Shown: positions 34,658 through 43,596 of the stretch, piece after piece | Layout of the letters: each line of letters begins with the position of its first letter | Numbering within the stretch: position 1 is the first letter of the stretch | Assembly (NCBI RefSeq): GCF_002261215.1 | Contig: NZ_NEVS01000004.1 | Span: 1-64,000 of the forward strand | Length of the DNA: 64,000 nt | Source: Bordetella genomosp. 11 | GTDB taxonomy: Bacteria; Pseudomonadota; Gammaproteobacteria; Burkholderiales; Burkholderiaceae_B | Direction of reading: 5' to 3' | Position numbers and translations under genes: made by a program | The notes under the pieces: model-generated | Databases searched by the model: none | Told to the model about the DNA's origin: nothing | What the model saw: the letters and a program-made list of their open reading frames with translations, nothing else

Positions 34658-36853
34658 ATGGTCATCGATGACAGGGCGCCCGCAGCCCCGCATCCCGGCC
34701 AGTCGAAGATTGACGATATCGCGATGAGCCAGCCTGCAACTCCATTGTTCGTTCCCCAACGTTTCGTACCCACGCGCGAGCAGTGCGATATCCAGTTGTC
34801 GCGTCATCGAGTCACCCTTATCGAAGCCAATGCGGGGGCGGCCAAGACCACCACCTTGGCGCTTCGCATAGGCGAAGCCCTCGCGCGCGGGCTTGCGCCG
34901 GAGCGCATCCTGGCGCTTACGTTCACGCCCGAGGCGCGGGACGTGATGCGTGCACGGTTGATCGAGGTCGGCATTGCATCCGGCATCGCCTCTCGTATAT
35001 GGGTGACGACCATGGAGGACCTGGCGCACGACGTGTTGAAAGGGATCGAGGATGCCGTACCGCCGAAGCGCCCTTCGAGCCGGCAACTGCGAGAGACGGC
35101 GCTCGAGGCGCTGGAGAACGTCAGCCTGGCCTACCAAGACCTGGAGGCCTCGCTCGATATCCGGACGCATAACGTAGCGGTAAGCCAGTTTCTCGATGCA
35201 TTGCTGCGGCTGAAGGCCAGGATGGCATTCGAAAGCGTCGACGATGCGCCTGGCCTGGAGTTCGTTGCCGAGGATCTGGGTGTAACGCTGACGACTTATC
35301 TATGGTCGCTGGAATACGAAAAGCTGCGGCGGGGTTTATTTGCTGAGGTGAGCTTTCGCGGTCCGTTCGACGCCACCTATGACCTGGCGAAGCTGCTGCG
35401 CGAAGAACCGGAATCCGCGGAGCGCCTGCCGGACGTCGCCCTGATAACGGCGGATGAGCTGCACGACCTGAATGAAGCTTCCTTCAGTGTCCTGGAAGCG
35501 CTGTATCGGCGGGCCGACGTCTATTTCGTGGGCGCCGGCGACCGGGACCAGGTCATTCACACCCAGGTCGGCGCCGACGCGCAATTTCTGATGCAGCGCT
35601 TCGCATACGCCTCGCGCTACCCGTTGACGCTGACCTACCGCCATGGCCCGCACCTGGCCTATGCGATGCGCGAGCTGAAGAATAAACCCGTCGACTCCGC
35701 GCTTTCCTCGCGTACCGATATCGAGTTGCTGACCTATCCCGATGCGCAGGCGAGTGAATGCGCGAATCGGGTAGTGCAAGCCGTACAGGCGTGGCAGTCC
35801 AGGAAAAAGCCGCTGGATGGTTGCGCGATCCTGCTGCGGGAAAGGCACCAGTCCGTGGAGATCGAGAACGCGTTGATGCAGGCCAATATCGGCTACCGGA
35901 CCGGCAGTATGACAAGTTATCTGCTGCGCGAGGAAATCCTGTTCCTTCGCGGCATGCTCGCCATCGCATTGGATAACCTCGAGGCGGTGCGTTCCGCGTC
36001 GGTTCGCGGCGCCATCGTCGAGGCGCTGGCGGTGTTCGGCGAGGTGCCGCTGGAACCGAAGGAAATAGACGAGGCGAAACAAACCATAGCGCGTCATCCC
36101 GAGATGCTGCGGGACTTCTTTGTCGGGCAGATCACCCGGGTAGGGAACCAGGCGGTCAGCGCTCGCATCACCGCCGCCGTACAGTCGGTGCGCTCGGCCC
36201 CGCCGGAGACGCCGGCATACGAGACGCTCCGGGCGGTGTGCAAGCTCCTGGACGTGGAGGCGCTTGCTCACCGTGTTTATATCGATCCGCATGAGGCGGC
36301 GATCATCACGTATTCCATCGACGGTTTCGTCGCCATGGCGCAGCGTTCGGCCATGAGCCTGCGGGATTTCCACGACTGGCTGGGTGCCGCCGATGAGTTC
36401 GTCTCTTCGCGGCGAAGCAGGAATCTGGTGTTGATCGAATACGCCGCGCATTCCAAGGGCAAGGAATACGACCATGTGTTGATTCCGTTCCTGGCCGCCG
36501 GGGAGTTTCCCAGCGCGATCCACGATCCGCGCGATGAGGAAAACCTTTTCTATGTGGCCGCTACGCGTGCGCGATCTCGCCTGACCTTGATCGCGCCGGC
36601 CGGGGAAGATCGTCGCAGCCCGTTCATCGCGCGGATGCGCTTGACGCAGACGGAAGCGTATGCGGACGCCGTCCTCCGGCAGGAGCCGCGGCGCGAGGCG
36701 GTATCCCGGGCGCGCCGCGATCTATCCGTTCCCTATGCGGACAAGGACATCGCCAAGGCGCTCGGCGCGAAATGGGATGCCGTGCGCAAGGTATGGTATG
36801 TGCTCCCGGATCAGGACATCGGGCCGTTCGCGCCCTGGCTGCCCAAGCAGTAA
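34658..36853 (+). CDS. UvrD/Rep-like superfamily 1 helicase with C-terminal DUF5710-like domain
   Basis: A 731-residue protein (709 if ATG 34724 is used; neither has a strong ribosome site). SF1 motifs are in order: motif I LIEANAGAAKTTTLALRIGE, with Ala where the Gly before the Walker Lys is expected; motif Ia ILALTFTPEARDVMRARL; motif II LITADELHDLNEASFSVLEA; motif III VYFVGAGDRDQVIH; motif IV LTYRHGPHLAYAM; motifs V and VI AAHSKGKEYDHVLIPFLAAG and ENLFYVAATRARSRLTL. The last about 45 residues (VPYADKDIAKALGAKWDAVR, then KVWYV) match the DUF5710 pattern seen next to DNA-processing domains. There is no adjacent partner gene. A role in DNA repair or in plasmid or phage interference is possible but not shown. 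Confidence 0.82.
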   Translation: MVIDDRAPAAPHPGQSKIDDIAMSQPATPLFVPQRFVPTREQCDIQLSRHRVTLIEANAGAAKTTTLALRIGEALARGLAPERILALTFTPEARDVMRARLIEVGIASGIASRIWVTTMEDLAHDVLKGIEDAVPPKRPSSRQLRETALEALENVSLAYQDLEASLDIRTHNVAVSQFLDALLRLKARMAFESVDDAPGLEFVAEDLGVTLTTYLWSLEYEKLRRGLFAEVSFRGPFDATYDLAKLLREEPESAERLPDVALITADELHDLNEASFSVLEALYRRADVYFVGAGDRDQVIHTQVGADAQFLMQRFAYASRYPLTLTYRHGPHLAYAMRELKNKPVDSALSSRTDIELLTYPDAQASECANRVVQAVQAWQSRKKPLDGCAILLRERHQSVEIENALMQANIGYRTGSMTSYLLREEILFLRGMLAIALDNLEAVRSASVRGAIVEALAVFGEVPLEPKEIDEAKQTIARHPEMLRDFFVGQITRVGNQAVSARITAAVQSVRSAPPETPAYETLRAVCKLLDVEALAHRVYIDPHEAAIITYSIDGFVAMAQRSAMSLRDFHDWLGAADEFVSSRRSRNLVLIEYAAHSKGKEYDHVLIPFLAAGEFPSAIHDPRDEENLFYVAATRARSRLTLIAPAGEDRRSPFIARMRLTQTEAYADAVLRQEPRREAVSRARRDLSVPYADKDIAKALGAKWDAVRKVWYVLPDQDIGPFAPWLPKQ

Positions 36854-36928
36854 GCCAGCGCCGGATCGGTGGCGTTCCGCTCACGCGGGGGCTGCGGCCG
36901 TAGGCGCTTCGTCCCTTGCCGCGCATGC

Positions 36929-38416
36929 CTACAGATAAGGTGTGGCCAGCCAGATCACCTTGTTGCGCAGGCGCTTGAGGAAAGGCGCCGCGTGCAGCGT
37001 TTCCAGCGTTTGCGGGATAGCGGCGGCGATGGTGGCGTCGATGCGCGACCCGATGGCGCGGGCCGTGGCGCGATCGTAGATTTCGGTATCCAGCTCGAAG
37101 TTCAGCCGCAGGCTGCGCGGGTCGAGGTTGGACGACCCCGTATAGGACCACGCATCGTCCACGGTCATCAGCTTGGAGTGGTCGAACATGCCGGTCGTGC
37201 GCCACACTTTGCAGCCCCAGCGGATGACCTGGTCCAGCTGCGCCGTCATCGCGTAGTCGACCAGCCGCAGATTGTTCTTTCCCGGGATCACGATGTCCAC
37301 CCGCACGCCGCGCCGCGCTGCCGTCGCGAGGGCGCCGATCAGGGTCTGGTCGGGCAGGAAGTAGGGGGACTGGATACGCACATGCTGCTGGGCCACGGCG
37401 AGCGCGCCCAGCAGCATATTGTGGGTGCTGCCCAACGAGCGGTCGGGACCCGAGGGTACGCAGCGCACCGCCGCGCTGCCTGGCGCGCCGGCAGCCCCTG
37501 CCGGGATACCGTTCACCGTGCCTGCCGCGTGATTGAACCAAAGGCTGCCGGCCAGGGACTCGCCCGTGGTGAAGTCCCAGTCATGCGCGAACACCGACAG
37601 CAACTGCGTGACGACGGGGCCTTCGTAGCGGAAGTGCGTATCCCGGTTGGTGTCGTCCCGAGCCAGCGCGCTGACGAAGGCCGCGCGGATGTTCATGCCC
37701 CCGGAGAACCCGATCCGGCCGTCCACCACCAGGATCTTGCGGTGGCTGCGCAGGTTGGCGTAGGGCATGCGCAGCACGCCCAGCGGGTTGGTCATGAAGC
37801 GCGCCGTCGGCACGCCGCCTTTCTTCAGCATCCGGATGATGGGCGGGCGGGAATAGTGCGAACCGATCGCATCGATCAGGACTCGCACCTGGACGCCGCG
37901 CGCCTGGGCCTCGATCAGGGCCTGGGCCATTTCACGGCCGATCGGGTCGTTGTCGAAGATATAGCTTTGCAGCGCGATCGTGTAGCGCGCCTGGCGGATT
38001 GCCTGGATCATTGCCGGATACGCTTCGTCGCCGCCATCCAGCAGTTGTACCGAATTGCCGCCCAGCAGCTGGAAATGGCTGACCTTGTCCGCCAGTGTTT
38101 TCAGCGAGGCGAACTGCGGGGCGGACAGCGGCACCACGTCCGGGTCGGGCGCCGAGGATTCGCGCGCATAGGCGACCATGGCATCGTCGCGCTGCTGCGA
38201 TACGCGCGTGATGCGGATACGGTTGACCCCGGCCACGAAGTAGGCCGCGGCGCCCAGCAGGGGGGAAAAAAGGGTGATACCTACCCAGCCAATGGCGGCG
38301 CGCACATCGTTCTTGGTCATGGCGGCATGGACTGCGGCGCCCGCGCCGGCCACCAGGCTGACGGTGAAAACGATATGCGGCCAGTAGGTTTCCAGGATCT
38401 GATGCAGTTCGCGCAT
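36929..38416 (-). CDS. cls: Cardiolipin synthase-type phospholipase D family protein
   Basis: A 495-residue membrane enzyme that condenses phosphatidylglycerol to cardiolipin. Two N-terminal transmembrane segments (HIVFTVSLVAGAGAAVHAAM and AAIGWVGITLFSPLLGAAAY) are followed by two HKD motifs: LRSHRKILVVDGRIGFSGGM near residue 222 and MFDHSKLMTVDDAWSYTGSS near residue 411. Length and layout fit bacterial cardiolipin synthases (ClsA type). It converges on the helicase gene and stands alone upstream of tRNA-His. Confidence 0.93.
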   Translation of the reverse strand: MRELHQILETYWPHIVFTVSLVAGAGAAVHAAMTKNDVRAAIGWVGITLFSPLLGAAAYFVAGVNRIRITRVSQQRDDAMVAYARESSAPDPDVVPLSAPQFASLKTLADKVSHFQLLGGNSVQLLDGGDEAYPAMIQAIRQARYTIALQSYIFDNDPIGREMAQALIEAQARGVQVRVLIDAIGSHYSRPPIIRMLKKGGVPTARFMTNPLGVLRMPYANLRSHRKILVVDGRIGFSGGMNIRAAFVSALARDDTNRDTHFRYEGPVVTQLLSVFAHDWDFTTGESLAGSLWFNHAAGTVNGIPAGAAGAPGSAAVRCVPSGPDRSLGSTHNMLLGALAVAQQHVRIQSPYFLPDQTLIGALATAARRGVRVDIVIPGKNNLRLVDYAMTAQLDQVIRWGCKVWRTTGMFDHSKLMTVDDAWSYTGSSNLDPRSLRLNFELDTEIYDRATARAIGSRIDATIAAAIPQTLETLHAAPFLKRLRNKVIWLATPYL

Positions 38417-38676
38417 GGTTGTTGGTATTCGTTTGCCCAGCGAGTCGCAAAAGCGGTGCGCCGGCCCCCTGCGAACCGGCTAGCTCAGGAGGATACCAAG
38501 CCCCGGCCCGCAACTGTGGCGGTATGGACACAAACGACACGGCCGGCTCCGGCCCGCTCCGGCATTCGGAAGGCGCACCGGGGGCCTGAAGACGGTCGCC
38601 GGCCGGCCACCGCGCCCGATGCCCGGGACTTGAAAAGGCCCCTATAAAGCATGCTAGAATCTCGCTTCTTTGCTGC

Positions 38677-38753
38677 GGTGGCTGTAGCTCAGTTGGTAGA
38701 GTCCCGGATTGTGATTCCGGTTGTCGTGGGTTCGAGTCCCATCAGCCACCCCA
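38677..38753 (+). tRNA. tRNA-His (GTG)
   Basis: The cloverleaf is complete. The acceptor GTGGCTG/CAGCCAC carries an extra 5' G at 38677 (the G-1 unique to tRNA-His) and discriminator C with encoded CCA. The D-arm is AGCTCAGTTGGTAGAG, the anticodon stem CCGGA-TTGTGAT-TCCGG with anticodon GTG, and the T-arm GTGGG-TTCGAGT-CCCAT. A sigma-70-like promoter (TTGAAA ... TAGAAT) lies just upstream. Confidence 0.97.
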
Positions 38754-38772
38754 AAAAACTTATTACGAATCA

Positions 38773-38805
38773 GGCGCTTACGGGAAACCGAGGCGCCTTT
38801 TTCTT
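38773..38805 (+). terminator. Terminator downstream of tRNA-His
   Basis: GGCGC (38773-38777) pairs with GCGCC (38793-38797), and TTTTTCTTTT follows. It is a short stem but has a good T-run about 20 bases past the tRNA. Confidence 0.6.
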
Positions 38806-39226
38806 TTCGCGATACGAAATTTCCAACGGAATTCCGAATTTTCCACCTTACTCCGTGGCGTCCGCACTGCGCACGCGCCGCCGGTCGTAATGTTTGTGCG
38901 TTGTGGCGGGTTTGGCGTGCCGGCAAAGTCGTAGGCATCCTGGCTTGCTTCTCGAGCTTGCTGGAGATGGCCGTAGGCTGAATATCCTGCAATGCGAAGT
39001 AAAGGTCGTGATCGGGGACTAGGTCTCCCTTGTTGACCGTTCCATCGTCCGTCCGGATCCATGCGTTCATTGCATCTTGCCACGATGAACCCTAACCAGA
39101 CCTCGAATAGCAGACTCCGCGAAGCGTCGCTGCAAACAAATAGACGCTTGGAGTCTTGTCCTCTCGTTGTTGGGCTCGTTTCACCACACAGCTCAGGCGC
39201 CTATATGCCGATGCGCGACACCTGCT
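38806..39226. other. Lower-GC gene-free stretch between tRNA-His and the RiPP exporter gene
   Basis: About 420 bases with no convincing coding frame. GC content falls here relative to the cardiolipin synthase gene, marking the left edge of the low-GC block next to the tRNA. No integrase gene and no second copy of the tRNA 3' end were found. The region contains the 3' end of the RiPP operon transcript; no clear terminator was identified. Confidence 0.5.
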
Positions 39227-41362
39227 CTAACGCTCGGTCACGATTCTGCCGCGCTCAAGGTATAGCACACGATCTGCACTAGCTATAGTTTCAGGTCTAT
39301 GCGCAATGATGATCCGAGTCATTCGCAGAGCCCGCACGGCGGCGTTTACCTGTCGCTCGCAGGCGATATCCAAGTGGCTGGTCGCCTCGTCAAGCAGTAG
39401 GCATGCGGGCTTTTTATAGAGTGCCCGTGCCAGCAGGATGCGCTGCTTCTGTCCTCCGGACAGCACGCTTCCCATATCGCCGACCAGAGTGTCGTAACGC
39501 ATAGGCATTGCTTCGATGTCATCATGGATACACGCCATCTTCGCGCAGGCTGTCACCCACGCCGGATCAGCCCCAGCATCGAAGAAACTGATGTTCTCGA
39601 ACAGCGATCCAGCCAGCAGCATGTCATCCTGCATGACAGTGCCGAACGCTCGACGCAGAGCTCTAACATCCCTGTGTAGGATTGCCGAAGTGCGCAGGAC
39701 AATCGAACCACTCGTAGGGGCGAGAATGCCCAGTAGCATGTGCGCCAACGTCGACTTGCCGCTACCAGAGGCCCCTGTTATCGCCACGGATTCCCCCGGA
39801 TAAATCGTGAAGCTGACATCGTCCAACACGAGCGGTTCAAAGTCGCCATAACGAAAGCTCAGATGCGACACCTCGACCTCGACGGCGTCGACGTCGGTCG
39901 CAACTGAATCGCAACTCAACGGGCTATCTTCGGGCTCCTCCGCCTGCGCCAGCGCAATGTCCGACAGCCGGTCTGCTTGCACGGACAGCATCCGATACTC
40001 CGCAATCTTGTCTATGAGAGCGCTCATCCGATTCTGGAAGAGCGTTTTGTATGCGATGAATGCCATCAGCGCACCTACCGTCAAGGTGCCGTCGATTACG
40101 AAATGCGCGCCCAACCATACGACAAGGATATTTTCTAGGCCCGACAAGAGGCCGTTCGAATGCTTATAAACCAGGGACAGCCGCTGTACACGAACGTCGG
40201 CGTTTATTTGATCCGCCAATAAGGAGAGCCAGGCCGCACGGCGATCGGCCTCACGTGAGAATAATTTGATTGCTCGTATGCCGCGCAGTGTTTCCAAGAA
40301 ATGGCTTTGCTGCTTAGCCGCGTGAATCAAATGCGTTTGTACAGCGGCGCGCAAGGGGCCAAACCACGACGCGCGGATAACTGCATAGATTACGGCGGCC
40401 AGGAATGCGATGCAGGCAAGTGTCGGGCTATACAGGAACAGAAGCGCCAGAGTCAAGAAAGTCATCAAGCCATCGATTGTGCCTTCCAAGAACGAAGTGG
40501 TCACAGTGCGCTGTATTTCATCAGCGGCGCCAAACTTCGACAGCAAATCCCCTAGATGACGTTTGATGAAAAATTCCAGAGGCAAGTGAATCAGGTGTGA
40601 AAAGATATTGGCTCGCCAACGGACATTCCAAGCTGCGCCCAGATGCATCAAGAGCCATGACCGTACTAGGGCCGTTGCGTGCTGACATATCACCAGCACC
40701 ACAAAGCCGACCGCCAATAGCGCCATCAAATCGAAGTCCGCCGAGGGGATGGCGTGATCAACCGTCCATTGAACATAAAACGGCGCGGCCAGCACAAAGA
40801 TCTCGAGAGATGCCGACAAGGCCAGCAGTTGCAAGAACGTGCCTCGCAGGCCTTTGAGAGAGCCGATCAGGCGGGACAGTCGGATGACGGTCGTCTCGTT
40901 GATCTTTTCGAACCCTTCGGCTGGCCAGGTTTCAAGCGCTACACCGGTAAATTTTCGCGATACCTCTGCCATTGAGACTTTTCGGAAGCCGTGGGCAGGA
41001 TCATGAATATATGCCACGCCAGACTTAACACGTTCCAGCACTACAAAGTGATTGAACTCCCAATGCAGAATACACGGTGTTTTTAGGCTTCCAAGGGAGT
41101 CGAGTTCCAGCCGCACTGCGCGACTGGCGAGCCGCAGCTGATTGGCAATCTGTACGAGTCCAGCGAAATTGCCGCCTTTTTGAGAGATCGCGTTCCGTCT
41201 ACGCAGCTCCGACAGTCCGACGCGATGTCCATAGTATCCCGCGATCATAGACAGACAGGCCAGACCACACTCCGCGGCTTCTACCTGAAGGACTGTCGTT
41301 ATGCTGCGGTGTCCACGGAAAGAGAACAATACGGGCGTTGCGTTGCTTGTCTGGCGTGTCAC
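39227..41362 (-). CDS. Peptidase-containing (C39) ABC transporter exporting the RiPP
   Basis: A 711-residue exporter that removes double-glycine leaders and exports the core peptide. The N-terminal C39 domain has its full catalytic set: Cys32 in QVEAAECGLACLSM, His105 in WEFNHFVVLE and Asp121 in YIHDPAHG. A six-helix membrane domain follows (about 160-440), then the ATPase with Walker A ITGASGSGKSTLAHMLLG, signature SVLSGGQKQRILLARAL, Walker B CLLLDEATSHLD and switch AHRPETIAS. The ATG at 41362 overlaps the HlyD stop by four bases. Low GC relative to the genome suggests acquisition with the cluster. The leader of the peptide at 44849 fits this peptidase's consensus. Confidence 0.93.
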   Translation of the reverse strand: MTRQTSNATPVLFSFRGHRSITTVLQVEAAECGLACLSMIAGYYGHRVGLSELRRRNAISQKGGNFAGLVQIANQLRLASRAVRLELDSLGSLKTPCILHWEFNHFVVLERVKSGVAYIHDPAHGFRKVSMAEVSRKFTGVALETWPAEGFEKINETTVIRLSRLIGSLKGLRGTFLQLLALSASLEIFVLAAPFYVQWTVDHAIPSADFDLMALLAVGFVVLVICQHATALVRSWLLMHLGAAWNVRWRANIFSHLIHLPLEFFIKRHLGDLLSKFGAADEIQRTVTTSFLEGTIDGLMTFLTLALLFLYSPTLACIAFLAAVIYAVIRASWFGPLRAAVQTHLIHAAKQQSHFLETLRGIRAIKLFSREADRRAAWLSLLADQINADVRVQRLSLVYKHSNGLLSGLENILVVWLGAHFVIDGTLTVGALMAFIAYKTLFQNRMSALIDKIAEYRMLSVQADRLSDIALAQAEEPEDSPLSCDSVATDVDAVEVEVSHLSFRYGDFEPLVLDDVSFTIYPGESVAITGASGSGKSTLAHMLLGILAPTSGSIVLRTSAILHRDVRALRRAFGTVMQDDMLLAGSLFENISFFDAGADPAWVTACAKMACIHDDIEAMPMRYDTLVGDMGSVLSGGQKQRILLARALYKKPACLLLDEATSHLDIACERQVNAAVRALRMTRIIIAHRPETIASADRVLYLERGRIVTER

Positions 41363-42609
41363 AGCTTATCCCTGAGTCGATATAGCGGAACGAACGCCCA
41401 TTCATACAGACGTCGCGTCTCCCGAGCGACATTCGCATCTAGCAGCATCCCGGCGCGCAGTGGATGTGCCTCCCCGCGAACGTCTGCAACCGCTTGGCGC
41501 TGCAGACGAACCTTCACAAGATAGAGCGGCCCTTCGATGCTTTGGTGGTACGAGCTAATATCCGAAATCTCTTCGTGTGGCGAAGATACTCCGGAGACGG
41601 ACACAATATGCCCGAGTGGCATGCCATAGCTCTGGTAGGGAAAAGCGTGATAGCGCAACCGGACTGGAGCTCCAGTCTTCAGGTGGCCTACTGCGTGGCT
41701 TTGCACATATAGATGCGCTTCCAAGGGTTGGTCATGCGGGATGATGGACATCAGAGGCTTGTTGTCAGTTATACGCTGCCCAACATGCGCGATGACGGAT
41801 GTGGCGGTGCCATCGATTGGTGCGACAACGGTGAACTCGCGCACCGCTTCATTTTCCGCCAGCTCCTGCGATACTTCCGCTAGAGTTCTGCTGATCTGCG
41901 AACGTTCCTGTTGGTGTTTATGCAGCATCGAGGCTAAGGTCTCCTCGGAGTCTGTCTTCGCCCGGCTAACGATGAGGCGATCTCGTTCGAGGGTATACAG
42001 CCTGCTCTGCTTTTCATGAAAATCGGCTTGCGCGATATCCGCCTGTTCCGTCGATACTGCTCTCATCGCCGCAAGCCGACGATATCGGTTCGCGTTGTCG
42101 CGCGCTAGTATGACGAGCTTTCGTTGTGCGGAGATCAGGTCGTCATATTTCGCGATCTCCTGGAGTTGGCTGGCGAGGCGCTGCCTCCATTGTCTCAATT
42201 CAATGAGCTGCGAGTGCTCCAGGGCGGAAAGCTCCTGCAGAAGCTGATGTCGCCGTACCGAAATGTGCTCAATGACGGTCGCCAATGTTGCATTTCCACT
42301 ACCATCCCGTCGTTCGCCCGAAATGACGTAGAGCGTGTCCCCGGCCTTTACTGGCTGACCATCCGCGACATGCTTCTTTTTTATGGTGCCAGGGGATGGA
42401 GAAGAGACCTTGGCAATGCCACCTTGCGGAATTAGGCGTCCGACCACGGAGGCGTGCTGCGTATAACTTCCCATCGTAAAGATGGCAAGTAGAGCGGCTC
42501 CGACCGAGGCTGAGAATGCGGTGAGAATCTTCGCTGAAGGAGGTCGGGCGATAATGACCTCGCCCAACGCCCGTGATCGATTCGCTTCGAGAGCGGCCTT
42601 CCTAAACAT
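41359..42609 (-). CDS. HlyD-family periplasmic adaptor of the RiPP exporter
   Basis: A 416-residue membrane fusion protein. One transmembrane segment lies near residues 28-47 (SAKILTAFSASVGAALLAIF). A lipoyl-like half motif follows (VSSPSPGTIKKKHVADGQPV), then a long coiled-coil hairpin (about 110-260), the second half motif FTVVAPIDGTATSVIAHVGQ and the beta-barrel domain. Such adaptors link C39 ABC transporters to a TolC-like outer-membrane channel; no TolC gene is in the cluster. The ATG at 42609 is taken; a TTG at 42651 would overlap the protease gene. The stop overlaps the transporter start, so the two are coupled. Confidence 0.9.
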   Translation of the reverse strand: MFRKAALEANRSRALGEVIIARPPSAKILTAFSASVGAALLAIFTMGSYTQHASVVGRLIPQGGIAKVSSPSPGTIKKKHVADGQPVKAGDTLYVISGERRDGSGNATLATVIEHISVRRHQLLQELSALEHSQLIELRQWRQRLASQLQEIAKYDDLISAQRKLVILARDNANRYRRLAAMRAVSTEQADIAQADFHEKQSRLYTLERDRLIVSRAKTDSEETLASMLHKHQQERSQISRTLAEVSQELAENEAVREFTVVAPIDGTATSVIAHVGQRITDNKPLMSIIPHDQPLEAHLYVQSHAVGHLKTGAPVRLRYHAFPYQSYGMPLGHIVSVSGVSSPHEEISDISSYHQSIEGPLYLVKVRLQRQAVADVRGEAHPLRAGMLLDANVARETRRLYEWAFVPLYRLRDKL

Positions 42610-42622
42610 GGCCGTCGCAGTG

Positions 42623-43582
42623 TCAGTCTGTGTGTGTTTCGGGTTTAACAATGGTGTATTTCACGATAGGCTGTCGAGTCAAAAGATCGAACTCTTGCCG
42701 TACTCCGTCGTAATAGAGGACCCGCTCCTTGAGGATGTCCATGCCAATATAGCCAGAGTTCTCGATGCCTTTATTGCTTGTCGCTGGCGCCGGGATGACG
42801 GGATGCGCCGTAAGGGCTTGCCCATTGACTTTCAAGTCGACAAGGCGCATCTGCTCGGCTTTCGGTAATTCGGCACCGAACACATCCATCATCCTCGGGC
42901 TCTCTGGTCCCTTCGGCTTGGTTGCGATTAGCGAAGCAATGATGGTCGTACGGGGTGCACCGGAGTCCACGAGCAGCGGAATGTTGCGGCCGTCAAGCTC
43001 CACGTGGATCGCCATGACATCGTAGGGGTTCTGAATAGTCTTTCCACGACGTATCTGTACTTCTTTGACTGAATCGATGTCAAAAGGCGCACTTGTGAAG
43101 AAGCAGTTTCTTTCGAAATCGATAACGACAGCATTTTGGCCAGCGATGGCTTGCGGGCTTAGGATGCCGGAGTAACCGTCGGCCGCAAGAACGGAGTTGG
43201 CAAGCAGATAGAACTGTTGACGTTGAGCATGTCCGCGGCCATCTCCCAGTACCGCCTCAACGCTCCGGGAGTCGGCTGAGGCAACATGCGAATCAACGCT
43301 TTGAGACTGTGGACCAGGCGTCTCATCGAGTAAGGAGGGGTCCCATAGCAAATTCTTGTTGGCGCCCGTATCCAACATCATCTTCGCAAGCTTGCCGTTG
43401 ACCATGACATGGACGGTTGGATTGGACTTGCTCTGCTCGTCGTCGTATTGAATCGCACTTTCGAATTGCGCGACATGTGTCGTCAATCCTGTCGAACAGC
43501 TTCCTGCACTCGCATTCAACGGTAGGGTCGAAGTCAACCCCGCCATAGTCAAGAAGGAGATAATTATCGTGCTGATCTTCAT
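42623..43582 (-). CDS. Secreted aspartyl protease-family protein of the RiPP cluster
   Basis: A 319-residue protein with a signal peptide (MKISTIIISFLTMAGLTSTL, cleaved near ASA-GSCS). It has two retropepsin-like half domains: MMLDTGANKNLLW (Asp71) and PLLVDSGAPRTTIIASL (Asp206), each with the D-T/S-G-A core. Both catalytic Asp are present, so activity as a monomeric periplasmic aspartyl protease is plausible. Possible jobs are trimming the exported peptide after C39 cleavage or acting in immunity or self-resistance. It lies 14 bases after the radical SAM gene and 13 before the HlyD gene, inside the operon. The ribosome site is weak. Confidence 0.82.
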   Translation of the reverse strand: MKISTIIISFLTMAGLTSTLPLNASAGSCSTGLTTHVAQFESAIQYDDEQSKSNPTVHVMVNGKLAKMMLDTGANKNLLWDPSLLDETPGPQSQSVDSHVASADSRSVEAVLGDGRGHAQRQQFYLLANSVLAADGYSGILSPQAIAGQNAVVIDFERNCFFTSAPFDIDSVKEVQIRRGKTIQNPYDVMAIHVELDGRNIPLLVDSGAPRTTIIASLIATKPKGPESPRMMDVFGAELPKAEQMRLVDLKVNGQALTAHPVIPAPATSNKGIENSGYIGMDILKERVLYYDGVRQEFDLLTRQPIVKYTIVKPETHTD

Positions 43583-43596
43583 TACGATATTGTCCG

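Noticed and set aside
38654..39070. Minus-strand 138-codon frame across the tRNA-His gene
   Set aside because: Its end (VADGTRTHDNRNHNPGLYQL) is the translation of antisense tRNA-His, a well-known spurious ORF. There is no ribosome site.
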